DNA from: an uncultured Bacillaceae bacterium
GTDB lineage: Bacteria > Bacillota > Bacilli > Bacillales > Alkalibacillaceae
Assembly: GCA_937983065.1 (NCBI GenBank)
Contig: CALKAL010000083.1
Location: 1 to 6,893 of the forward strand
Length of the DNA stretch: 6,893 nt
Reading direction: 5' to 3'
Within the stretch, counting starts at the first letter, position 1. Every line of letters starts with the position of its first letter. This document shows, piece after piece, positions 1-5,659 of this stretch. The position numbers and the translations under genes were made by a program. Under the pieces are notes generated by a model. That model searched no databases, was not told the origin of the DNA, and saw nothing but the letters and a program-made list of their open reading frames with translations.

Positions 1-33
1 GCAACGAGATTTGGGTTATAGAACACCTATATG

Positions 34-68
34 GGACAAATCTTTTGCTTTGCCACAAAGATTTGTCC
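34..68. repeat. Perfect 12-bp inverted repeat (hairpin) in gene-free edge region
   Basis: The arms GGACAAATCTTT (34-45) and AAAGATTTGTCC (57-68) are perfectly complementary around an 11-base loop. A second, smaller hairpin (CTTTG at 48-52 with CAAAG at 56-60) would compete with it. Neither strand has a T-run right after the stem, so it is not a standard intrinsic terminator. It could be an RNA structure, a REP-like dispersed element or the remnant of a mobile element. The rest of 1-128 shows no supportable gene. Confidence 0.7.
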
Positions 69-128
69 GATAGCAAGTGGTCCCTTTCCTCATATTTACC
101 TTTTACCAGCTCGACTTCAAAATTCCAT

Positions 129-163
129 AAAAAAATAGCGTCAGTGAAATACTTCACCGACGC
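129..163 (-). terminator. Rho-independent terminator of the fabH-fabF operon
   Basis: Read on the minus strand, GCGTCGGTGAA pairs with TTCACTGACGC over 11 bp, with one G-U pair and a 4-base loop (138-163 in all). The stem is followed by TA and then seven T (129-135 as A on the plus strand). It lies about 70 bases after the fabF stop codon, as expected for the end of this operon. Confidence 0.93.
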
Positions 164-231
164 CTATTTATCGTGATATTAAATTGATCGTTAAAATCTC
201 ACTCGACTGACCAACGTCATTTGCCGAGAAC

Positions 232-1470
232 TTACTCGTTAAACTTTTTAAATACTAACGATGCGTTATGTCCACCAAAACCTAGTGAATTTGACATAGC
301 TACGTTTACTTCTTGTTTTCTCGCTTCGTTCGGGACATAATCTAAGTCACATTCTTCATCTGGTGTGTCATAGTTAACTGTGGGGGGAAGAATATTATCT
401 TGAATACTTAAAACAGTAATGATTGCTTCGAGCCCCCCAGCAGCTCCTAATAAGTGACCAGTCATCGATTTCGTTGAGCTCATCGCTAGTTTATAAGCAT
501 GATCACCGAAAACCGTTTTCACTGCTTGCGTTTCGTACTTATCATTTAATTCTGTACTTGTACCATGGGCATTAATATAATCAACATCTTCAAAACTTAG
601 TCCTGCATCTTCAACAGCTTGTTTCATCGCCCGGGCTGCACCTTCCCCTTCAGGAGCTGGAGCGGTAATATGATAAGCATCTCCTGTTGAACCGTACCCA
701 ACGATTTCTGCATAAATATGTGCGCCACGATTTAACGCAGATTCTAATGATTCTAATATGATCACACCTGCGCCCTCACCCATAATAAAACCATCACGAT
801 CTTTATCAAATGGGCGACTCGCTTTTTGTGGGTCTTCATTTTTCGATAATGCTCCCATCGAAGAGAATCCTGAAAACGACATATGGTTAATTGGCGCTTC
901 AGTTCCGCCTGTAATCATAATGTCTGCATCGCCTCGTTCGATTACTTTAAACGCATCACCGATTGAATTCGTTCCCGACGCACATGCTGTCACAGTACAA
1001 GAGTTAATCCCTCTTGCACCTAACATAATCGATACTTGACCTGAAGCCATATCAGGAATAATCATCGGCACAAAAAACGGTGAGACCCGTCCGCCTTTTT
1101 CCAAATACTTTTGAAAATGCTCTTCATACGTTGTCATTCCGCCGATTCCTGAACCAATCCAAACGCCAGTTCTCGGGGCGATTTCTTCAGTTATTTCTAA
1201 GTTGGCATCTTCAACTGCCATTTTCGCTGCAGCAACCGCATACTTCGTAAAATTATCCATTTTACGTGCTTCTCTTTTTTCCATAAAGTTTAAAGGATCG
1301 AAGTCTCTTACTTCAGCTGCAATCTTTGTCGGAAATAAGCTTGCATCTAGTTTCGTTAGTTCACCAATACCGACATTCCCTGAAACAATATTATTCCACA
1401 TCGTATCAATGTCGTTACCAACTGGAGAAACGATACCTAATCCAGTTACAACTACTCTTCGGTTAGACAT
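232..1470 (-). CDS. fabF: beta-ketoacyl-ACP synthase II (FabF)
   Basis: FabF is the elongating condensing enzyme of type II fatty acid synthesis. It joins acyl-enzyme to malonyl-ACP in the cytoplasm with release of CO2. The protein has 412 residues, the usual length. The thiolase-fold catalytic triad is visible: Cys163 in TACASGTNSIGDAF, His302 in NAHGTSTELND and His339 in STKSMTGHLLGAAGG, with Lys334 in the conserved TKSMTGH stretch. The glycine-rich GFGGHNA motif near 397-403 is also present. The ATG start has a GAGGGGG ribosome binding site eight bases upstream. It follows fabH after 15 bases, so the two are surely one operon, controlled from the FapR-type promoter ahead of fabH. The region around residues 108-112 and Phe202 matches the pocket that cerulenin-type inhibitors bind in this family. 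Confidence 0.98.
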   Translation of the reverse strand: MSNRRVVVTGLGIVSPVGNDIDTMWNNIVSGNVGIGELTKLDASLFPTKIAAEVRDFDPLNFMEKREARKMDNFTKYAVAAAKMAVEDANLEITEEIAPRTGVWIGSGIGGMTTYEEHFQKYLEKGGRVSPFFVPMIIPDMASGQVSIMLGARGINSCTVTACASGTNSIGDAFKVIERGDADIMITGGTEAPINHMSFSGFSSMGALSKNEDPQKASRPFDKDRDGFIMGEGAGVIILESLESALNRGAHIYAEIVGYGSTGDAYHITAPAPEGEGAARAMKQAVEDAGLSFEDVDYINAHGTSTELNDKYETQAVKTVFGDHAYKLAMSSTKSMTGHLLGAAGGLEAIITVLSIQDNILPPTVNYDTPDEECDLDYVPNEARKQEVNVAMSNSLGFGGHNASLVFKKFNE

Positions 1471-1485
1471 AGTGTATACCCCCTC

Positions 1486-2424
1486 TTATTTCCCCCATCG
1501 TAAGGCGATTGCTCCCCACGTTAAGCCACCACCGAATCCAACGAGGACAATTAAGTCGTCATTATTTATTTTACCGTTTTTTACGTCTTCACTCAAAGCA
1601 ATTGGTATTGAAGCTGCAGAAGTGTTACCGTATTTATGCACAGACTTAGACATTTTCTCAACTGGAATGTTTAATTTTTCACGGGCCGCTTCCATAATCC
1701 GAATGTTTGCCTGGTGTGGAATCAAATAATCAACATCATCTTTTGAAAGGCCAATTTTTTCAACGACATTCAATGCCGATTCACCCATTTGTCTCACTGC
1801 AAATTTAAATACTTCTCGACCATTCATATAAATGTGATCTTGTTCGTTTTGATACAAATGAGGAATCCCTCCCCCATCTGCACCTAATTCAAAGGATAAA
1901 ATACCTCTATCATCAGACACTTGGCCAACGATTGCTGCCCCAGCTCCGTCACCAAATAAGACACACGTATTTCTGTCAGTCCAGTCAGTAATTTTAGAAA
2001 GCTTTTCTACACCGACGACTAATACGTATTGATACGCATTCATTTCAACAAATTGTTTAGCTGAAACGATGCCATACATAAACCCAGCACAAGCAGCACC
2101 GACATCCATCGCGGCCGCTTTTTTAGCTCCAAGTCGCTCTTGGATTTGACAAGCAACTGACGGAAAACCCATGTCTGGTGTGACGGTTGCTACGATAATC
2201 ATATCTAATTGTTCAGGTTTAATATTCGCTTCTTCAATGGCATTTTTTGCCGCTTCAAATGCCATATCTGATGTGTCCATATCATCTTTTGCAATCCGTC
2301 TTTCTTCAATTCCTGTCCGTGTTCGAATCCATTCATCCGATGTATCAACTATTTTTTCTAAATCAAAATTAGTAACAACATTTTCAGGAACGTAATGTCC
2401 TGTACCTATAATACCAGCTTTCAC
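1486..2424 (-). CDS. fabH: beta-ketoacyl-ACP synthase III (FabH)
   Basis: FabH starts fatty acid chains by condensing a short acyl-CoA with malonyl-ACP. In Bacillus the primers are mainly branched acyl-CoAs, so the enzyme helps set branched-chain membrane lipids. The catalytic triad is visible: Cys112 (GAACAGFMYG), His237 (IPHQANIRIMEA) and Asn267 (KYGNTSAASIP). Trp32 sits in DEWIRTRTGIEERRI, the CoA-binding segment. I choose the GTG at 2424 as start. It has GAGGGG nine bases upstream, gives 312 residues starting MKAGIIGTG like B. subtilis FabHA, and lies about 30 bases after the likely transcription start. A longer frame from 2460 would add 12 residues with no family counterpart and would begin upstream of the predicted RNA start. 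Only one fabH copy is in view; the sequence resembles the FabHA type that sits next to fabF. Confidence 0.97.
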   Translation of the reverse strand: MKAGIIGTGHYVPENVVTNFDLEKIVDTSDEWIRTRTGIEERRIAKDDMDTSDMAFEAAKNAIEEANIKPEQLDMIIVATVTPDMGFPSVACQIQERLGAKKAAAMDVGAACAGFMYGIVSAKQFVEMNAYQYVLVVGVEKLSKITDWTDRNTCVLFGDGAGAAIVGQVSDDRGILSFELGADGGGIPHLYQNEQDHIYMNGREVFKFAVRQMGESALNVVEKIGLSKDDVDYLIPHQANIRIMEAAREKLNIPVEKMSKSVHKYGNTSAASIPIALSEDVKNGKINNDDLIVLVGFGGGLTWGAIALRWGK

Positions 2425-2460
2425 TATGGTCAACCCCTCATCATGTACTATTATTATCAT

Positions 2461-2489
2461 ATATTATGACCTAGTACTAATTTTAGCAA
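2461..2489 (-). promoter_or_regulatory. Probable sigma-A promoter of fabH-fabF
   Basis: On the minus strand, TTGCTA (2484-2489) and TAATAT (2461-2466) are separated by 17 bases. Transcription would begin near 2454, leaving a leader of about 30 bases before the GTG of fabH. The FapR-like box covers the spacer and part of the -10 element, which fits repression by blocking RNA polymerase. The -35/-10 match is moderate. Confidence 0.6.
2463..2481 (-). promoter_or_regulatory. FapR-type operator
   Basis: The plus-strand sequence ATTATGACCTAGTACTAAT is an 8-3-8 inverted repeat. The right arm GTACTAAT is identical to the FapR half-site. The left arm ATTATGAC differs from ATTAGTAC at two positions. 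FapR is the malonyl-CoA-responsive repressor of fatty acid and phospholipid genes in Bacillus and relatives, and fabHA-fabF is one of its known targets. Position and sequence therefore agree. FapR itself is not encoded in this window. Confidence 0.88.
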
Positions 2490-2518
2490 AAAAGAAGCCC
2501 TAATGGAAGTGGTAAAAA

Positions 2519-3472
2519 TTAATATTCGTTGCGTAGTTTTCCCGTTTGAATGAACCGATTGATCTTCGACGTTATTTCTTCTTGGATTTCTTTTGGAACC
2601 GAATCACCGAATGTCCCTAAATAAATATATTCCCCATCAAAGCTAAAATTAATGATACCTGATGGGAGATCGCCCTCATCATATTGATTAGCAACTTCTA
2701 GATATAGATCTTCCAGGCGCTGAACAGTACTCGTAATGACCGTTTCCCTCGCCACTTCATATTGATCATTTATATAACCGATTGCATAAATATTATTTTT
2801 ATTTGCATCCTGAATAATTGGAACGTTAAATCCGTCCCCAGCTGGGTAAACAACATCAATACCTTGTTCTAAAAGCTCATGGAAATATTTCATCGCAAGC
2901 TGTTGATCATACCAATCCTGCACAGATCGAATCAACACTTGAATCGTCGGGTCAACAGACTTAATTCCTTCATAAAAACCTTCTACTTCAGATTGCGTAC
3001 TAAAGGCTGGTATAATCCCAATTTTTTTCGTTTCAGTCATTTTAGCTGCTAATAGACCCGAAAAATATCCCATCTCATAACCGTTAAAATGGATACTCGT
3101 TAAATTTCGATCGAAAATTTGCCCATTAAAATAAACAAAATGGATATGCGGGTAATTTTCATTAAGCTCACTAAAATATTTACCGTAAAGATCCCCATGA
3201 CCAAAAACTAAATTAACCCCTTGTCGATCAAAATCTTTAACGGTTTCTTCGACTTGTCTAAATGTGTTTATATTTTCCTTTAACAACACACTAACATTAT
3301 GATGATCTTTTATATTTAAGACACCTAAATAAGCACCTCTTCCCCACGTTTCATCATGGATGGTGCCTTCTAAAATTAAGCCAACATTTTCCAATTCACC
3401 TTTATCAAAAATTGGTTGGCAGCTCGTTAAAATTACAATGGATACAAAGAATATGAGTAACAAGTTTTTCAC
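2519..3472 (-). CDS. med: Med-like BMP-family lipoprotein
   Basis: The product resembles B. subtilis Med, a protein reported to raise expression of the competence regulator ComK. It belongs to the BMP/PnrA substrate-binding lipoprotein fold. I choose the GTG at 3472: GGAG lies eight bases upstream, and the resulting 317 residues match Med length. Residues 1-18 form a lipoprotein signal peptide with lipobox L-T-S-C and lipidated Cys18, so the protein should sit on the outer face of the membrane. Recognisable segments are GVNLVFGHG (85-93), DVVYPAGDGFNVP (206-218) and VITSTVQ (245-251). No DNA-binding domain is seen, so any effect on transcription should be indirect. It precedes fabH as in B. 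subtilis, but comZ is absent from the 94-base gap. A nucleoside-type ligand is possible for this fold but is not shown. Confidence 0.9.
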   Translation of the reverse strand: MKNLLLIFFVSIVILTSCQPIFDKGELENVGLILEGTIHDETWGRGAYLGVLNIKDHHNVSVLLKENINTFRQVEETVKDFDRQGVNLVFGHGDLYGKYFSELNENYPHIHFVYFNGQIFDRNLTSIHFNGYEMGYFSGLLAAKMTETKKIGIIPAFSTQSEVEGFYEGIKSVDPTIQVLIRSVQDWYDQQLAMKYFHELLEQGIDVVYPAGDGFNVPIIQDANKNNIYAIGYINDQYEVARETVITSTVQRLEDLYLEVANQYDEGDLPSGIINFSFDGEYIYLGTFGDSVPKEIQEEITSKINRFIQTGKLRNEY

Positions 3473-3497
3473 ATTGAGCACTCCGATATGATCACTT

Positions 3498-3525
3498 ACA
3501 TTACATTTTGAATTGTATTCGTCAA
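3498..3525 (-). promoter_or_regulatory. Weak candidate promoter for med
   Basis: On the minus strand, TTGACG (3520-3525) and TAATGT (3498-3503) stand 16 bases apart, about 26 bases before the chosen GTG of med. The -10 element is poor. The 111-base gap before med has no convincing terminator, so med may also be read from the upstream gene. Confidence 0.3.
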
Positions 3526-3583
3526 ATTATCAACTACTTAGGAGCAGTTTCACTCATAAATTTGAGACTTTTTAACTACTTTT

Positions 3584-4045
3584 TTAGTTTAAAAGATAAA
3601 TCCCATCCATTTTATTGCTGAAAAGTGTCATTTTGTTAGGTAAATTGGAGTATTTGGATAATGAAGCTAACCATCGAACGAACGAATCGAATGCAACCTC
3701 AACTAATTTATCGTTGCCTTCTACCCGTTGAGGAATATTTAAGCTTGTAATTTGAACATGCTCGAAATTAATTTCACTACATTTTTCGTTCCCTGAATGA
3801 AAGTATGATATACTCTTTTTACCTTGATTAATTTCATAAGTTATTGGAACGTCTCTTAGTACTTTATTCTTACTACTTAGGTCGAGAAATGTAAAATGGG
3901 CATGTCTGCCAACCATTTCATAGTAAAAAAGCTTCTGTTTGTCATCGATGTCATCAATGCCAATAATTTCAGCGTCTTGATTTAACAAATAATTAGTAAG
4001 TTCATAACCGATTGGATCGAAGCAATTAACAATTTTAATTCGCAC
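3584..4045 (-). CDS. Small degenerate Rossmann-fold (NAD-epimerase-like) protein
   Basis: This 153-residue protein starts with a beta-strand/turn/helix unit (MRIKIVNCFDPIGYELTNYL), then a second strand ending in acidic residues (EIIGIDD, 26-32) and a third segment HFTFLDL (50-56). This order matches the N-terminus of extended SDR epimerase/dehydratases. However, the TGxxGFIG-type nucleotide loop is reduced to NCFDPIG, and no YxxxK catalytic pair is seen, so an active oxidoreductase is unlikely. It is about half the length of true epimerases. The position before med corresponds to that of yjaV in B. subtilis, which I recall as epimerase-like; orthology is inferred from position only. The GTG start at 4045 has a strong AAAGGAGGG six bases upstream. 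An ATG three bases further upstream is in another frame. Confidence 0.75.
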   Translation of the reverse strand: MRIKIVNCFDPIGYELTNYLLNQDAEIIGIDDIDDKQKLFYYEMVGRHAHFTFLDLSSKNKVLRDVPITYEINQGKKSISYFHSGNEKCSEINFEHVQITSLNIPQRVEGNDKLVEVAFDSFVRWLASLSKYSNLPNKMTLFSNKMDGIYLLN

Positions 4046-4090
4046 ATACTTCCCTCCTTTATGTTATTTCTGTTAACAGTCTTAAATATT

Positions 4091-4119
4091 TATTTATTTT
4101 TTTAAAAATCTTTGGTAAA
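4091..4119 (-). promoter_or_regulatory. Candidate promoter of the Rossmann-like gene
   Basis: On the minus strand, TTTACC (4114-4119) and TAAATA (4091-4096) have a 17-base spacer. The leader would be about 40 bases and contains a perfect palindrome CTGTTAACAG (4070-4079). The region is very AT-rich, so chance matches are likely. Confidence 0.35.
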
Positions 4120-4121
4120 CT
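4113..4121 (+). promoter_or_regulatory. Candidate extended -10 promoter of yjzD
   Basis: TGGTAAACT fits the extended -10 pattern TGnTAnnnT and lies 35 bases before the yjzD ATG, with no good -35 box. A second -10-like TACAAT at 4136-4141 is too close to the ribosome binding site to be useful. The site overlaps the candidate promoter of the divergent gene, so the two could interfere. Confidence 0.3.
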
Positions 4122-4156
4122 GAGTAATGGATGCATACAATAATGAGGTGAAATAA

Positions 4157-4339
4157 ATGAAATATATTTTAACTATTTTATGGAGCTTTTTATTAAGTGC
4201 AATGATGATTTATGTACTTTCAAGTATGAGTGGTGAAGCATTTAACTTAAATGGTGTTTACGCTTTAACCGTTGTATTCTCAATCGTTGCATTGTTAGTC
4301 GATAGTATAATCAAAGATAAACCAGAGACAGCAAATTAA
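4157..4339 (+). CDS. yjzD: YjzD family small membrane protein (DUF2929)
   Basis: The 60-residue product has two hydrophobic stretches (about 3-24 and 33-52) and a charged C-terminus, so it is a small two-helix inner membrane protein. The N-terminal pattern MKYIxxxxWxFLLSxMMxYxxSSM agrees with the Bacillus YjzD/DUF2929 family, and so do length and locus: in B. subtilis yjzD lies a few genes upstream of med. The ATG has GAGGTG six bases upstream. Its function is unknown. It is followed at once by a hairpin shared with the convergent gene. Confidence 0.85.
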   Translation: MKYILTILWSFLLSAMMIYVLSSMSGEAFNLNGVYALTVVFSIVALLVDSIIKDKPETAN

Positions 4340-4343
4340 TGAG

Positions 4344-4384
4344 AGAGGTTGACTCAAAGCTACATCATCAATGAGTCAACCTCT
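4344..4384. terminator. Bidirectional hairpin between yjzD and the Sm-like gene
   Basis: Perfect 13-bp arms AGAGGTTGACTCA (4344-4356) and TGAGTCAACCTCT (4372-4384) enclose a 15-base loop. The hairpin lies four bases after the yjzD stop and six bases after the stop of the convergent gene. The flanks are AT-rich, but there is no clean T-run on either side, so termination may be incomplete. Confidence 0.75.
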
Positions 4385-4390
4385 TATTAA

Positions 4391-4720
4391 TTACCAAGGA
4401 ATTAAGCTTAATGCTGCGATAGCTGTTAATGGTAGTATAAGCCGTCTTAAACCTACACGTCCTGGAGGGTACCCATATCCGTATCCATATGGTTGATAAT
4501 ATGGATTGTAGCCAAAACCGTATGGAGAAGGCACTCCAAATTGACGAAATGATGATTGAGCATAGCTGGATTGGTCAGGTACAACTAAATAAACATGATC
4601 ATCATCAAGATCGATAATAACGCCTTCGATCTTTTCACCATTTACTGTTTCAACTAAAACGTACTTTTTTAAATGGTCTTGGCATAGTTTATACATATGA
4701 TCTTTAGAATAAGTAGTCAC
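4391..4720 (-). CDS. Hypothetical protein: Sm-like domain plus Gly/Tyr-rich tail
   Basis: I do not recognise a named family. The 109-residue protein has three parts. Residues 18-48 (VLVETVNGEKIEGVIIDLDD, then HVYLVVP) look like the strand-turn-strand pattern of an Sm/SH3-like small barrel. Residues 61-87 are low-complexity, rich in Tyr, Gly and Pro with repeated GY pairs. Residues 91-109 are a short Arg-flanked hydrophobic end (LRRLILPLTAIAALSLIPW). Tyr/Gly-rich tails of this sort are common in spore coat and surface proteins of Bacillaceae, so a spore or envelope role is possible but is inference. The start is the GTG at 4720, with GGAGAGG five bases upstream; a TTG at 4738 is in frame but lies ahead of this site. 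The gene is divergent from uppP and convergent with yjzD. Confidence 0.8.
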   Translation of the reverse strand: MTTYSKDHMYKLCQDHLKKYVLVETVNGEKIEGVIIDLDDDHVYLVVPDQSSYAQSSFRQFGVPSPYGFGYNPYYQPYGYGYGYPPGRVGLRRLILPLTAIAALSLIPW

Positions 4721-4752
4721 GTCATCCTCTCCTTTCAAACTAATTTATTCAA

Positions 4753-4758
4753 TATAAT
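4753..4758 (+). promoter_or_regulatory. Consensus -10 box of uppP
   Basis: A perfect TATAAT lies 33 bases before the uppP ATG. No good -35 hexamer stands at 16-18 bases upstream, so the promoter may need an activator or another contact. Transcription would start near 4765, inside the palindrome described separately. Confidence 0.5.
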
Positions 4759-4762
4759 CGGG

Positions 4763-4776
4763 ATATGTGCACATAT
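4763..4776. promoter_or_regulatory. Perfect 14-bp palindrome, operator candidate for uppP
   Basis: ATATGTGCACATAT reads the same on both strands without a spacer. It sits between the TATAAT box and the TAGGAGG ribosome binding site of uppP, exactly where a repressor would block transcription. I cannot assign a known regulator. Confidence 0.5.
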
Positions 4777-4790
4777 AGGAGGAAAACGAT

Positions 4791-5609
4791 ATGGCAGAAT
4801 TAATCGAACTTATCAAATATATCTTTCTCGGTTTATTTCAAGGCATCACTGAACCGATTCCAGTCTCTTCTAGTGGCCATTTAGTTATCGTGAGATCATT
4901 AATGGACTTAGAATTACCTGGTATTAGCTTTGAGGCCTTTATTAATTTTGGTTCTCTCATCGCAGTTATAGCTGTATATCGTAAAGATTTAACTTCGCTG
5001 GCGGTTAATGGCTCGCGCTTCTTATTTCAAAAAGATAAAGCTTATAAATCGGATTTTTATTATTTATTTTTATTAGTCGTCGCTACCATTCCTGCAGGTG
5101 TCATCGGATTTTTCTTTAATGATGTTATCGGAGAAGCTTTTTCTTCTAGCTCAGTGAGATTAGTTGGAATAACGCTTCTATTAACGGGAGTAGCTCTATG
5201 GATTATTAGAAATTTAAAAGGGCATAAAAATGATTCAGAAATTACATTGAAGGATGCAATCATCGTCGGATTTGCCCAAGCTGTCGCCTTACTTCCAGGG
5301 GTGAGCAGATCAGGTGCGACAGTCGTAGCCGCCATGCTCATCGGAATGAAAAGAGAAGCTGCGTTAAAGTTTTCATTTTTACTTTATATCCCAGTCAGTC
5401 TCGGGGCGATGATTTTATCAGTCAGTGATATTGCAAATGACCCAGAAATCTCAACAAGACTGCCCCTTTACTTAGTTTCTTTATTAGCGGCACTCATCGC
5501 ATCTTATTTTGCTTTACTATGGTTTATCGATGTGATGCGAAAAGGTAACTTAAAATATTTTGCCTTTTACTGCTTTATCGTCGGGACATTAGTTATTTTC
5601 TTTTTATAA
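4791..5609 (+). CDS. uppP: Undecaprenyl-diphosphatase (UppP/BacA family)
   Basis: UppP removes one phosphate from undecaprenyl diphosphate at the membrane. This recycles the lipid carrier for peptidoglycan and teichoic acid synthesis, and extra activity gives bacitracin resistance. The 272-residue protein is almost all hydrophobic segments. Both family signatures are present: (E/Q)xxxE as Gln17-Gly-Ile-Thr-Glu21, running into PVSSSGH with Ser27 and His30, and PGVSRSGAT at 169-177 with Arg173. Position 17 is Gln where the E. coli enzyme has Glu; the consensus allows this. The segment TEPIPVSS differs from the commoner TEFLPVSS, so this may be a second, divergent UppP paralog. The ATG has TAGGAGG eight bases upstream. 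It ends at a strong terminator shared with yitW. Confidence 0.96.
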   Translation: MAELIELIKYIFLGLFQGITEPIPVSSSGHLVIVRSLMDLELPGISFEAFINFGSLIAVIAVYRKDLTSLAVNGSRFLFQKDKAYKSDFYYLFLLVVATIPAGVIGFFFNDVIGEAFSSSSVRLVGITLLLTGVALWIIRNLKGHKNDSEITLKDAIIVGFAQAVALLPGVSRSGATVVAAMLIGMKREAALKFSFLLYIPVSLGAMILSVSDIANDPEISTRLPLYLVSLLAALIASYFALLWFIDVMRKGNLKYFAFYCFIVGTLVIFFL

Positions 5610-5617
5610 TATGTAAA

Positions 5618-5656
5618 AAAAGCAGAACCCCTTGTAGATTAAGGGGTTCTGCTTTT
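5618..5656. terminator. Strong bidirectional terminator between uppP and yitW
   Basis: AAAAGCAGAACCCCTT (5618-5633) and AAGGGGTTCTGCTTTT (5641-5656) form a perfect 16-bp stem with a 7-base loop. T-rich tracts follow on both strands: TTTTATTTT on plus, and a run of seven T on minus. It begins nine bases after the uppP stop and ends three bases from the yitW stop, so it serves both genes. Confidence 0.97.
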
Positions 5657-5659
5657 ATT

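Noticed and set aside
16..93. 25-codon minus-strand frame starting ATG at 93
   Set aside because: It is very short, has a poor ribosome binding site and mostly spells out the inverted repeat. I cannot support it as a gene, though it may be carried along in copies of a repeat.
3..176. Open plus-strand frame running from the window edge to a stop at 174-176
   Set aside because: It runs through the 34-68 inverted repeat and the fabF terminator, has no visible start, and its translation resembles no family I know. It is probably chance openness in short DNA.
758..1039. 93-codon plus-strand frame inside fabF
   Set aside because: It is the antisense of strongly conserved fabF sequence, with no ribosome binding site or recognisable protein features.
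1202..1729. 175-codon plus-strand frame across the fabF/fabH junction
   Set aside because: It is an antisense shadow of two certain genes with no domain or translation signal.
2171..2395. 74-codon plus-strand frame inside fabH
   Set aside because: It is an antisense shadow of the conserved N-terminal half of FabH, with no supporting signal.
2484..2516. Possible terminator after med (T-run on the minus strand)
   Set aside because: The sequence before the T-run forms only about 3 bp of stem around ATTA, too weak to call.
3552..3576. Possible hairpin CTCA/TGAG followed by ACTTTTT on the plus strand after the Rossmann-like gene
   Set aside because: The stem is only 4 bp and the T-run is on the strand opposite to the gene, so it would not end that transcript.
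4136..4141. TACAAT as the -10 box of yjzD
   Set aside because: The predicted start point would fall inside the GAGGTG ribosome binding site, so the message could not be translated normally.
5060..5341. 93-codon minus-strand frame inside uppP
   Set aside because: It is an antisense shadow of uppP and covers the PGVSRSGAT motif region of the real protein.
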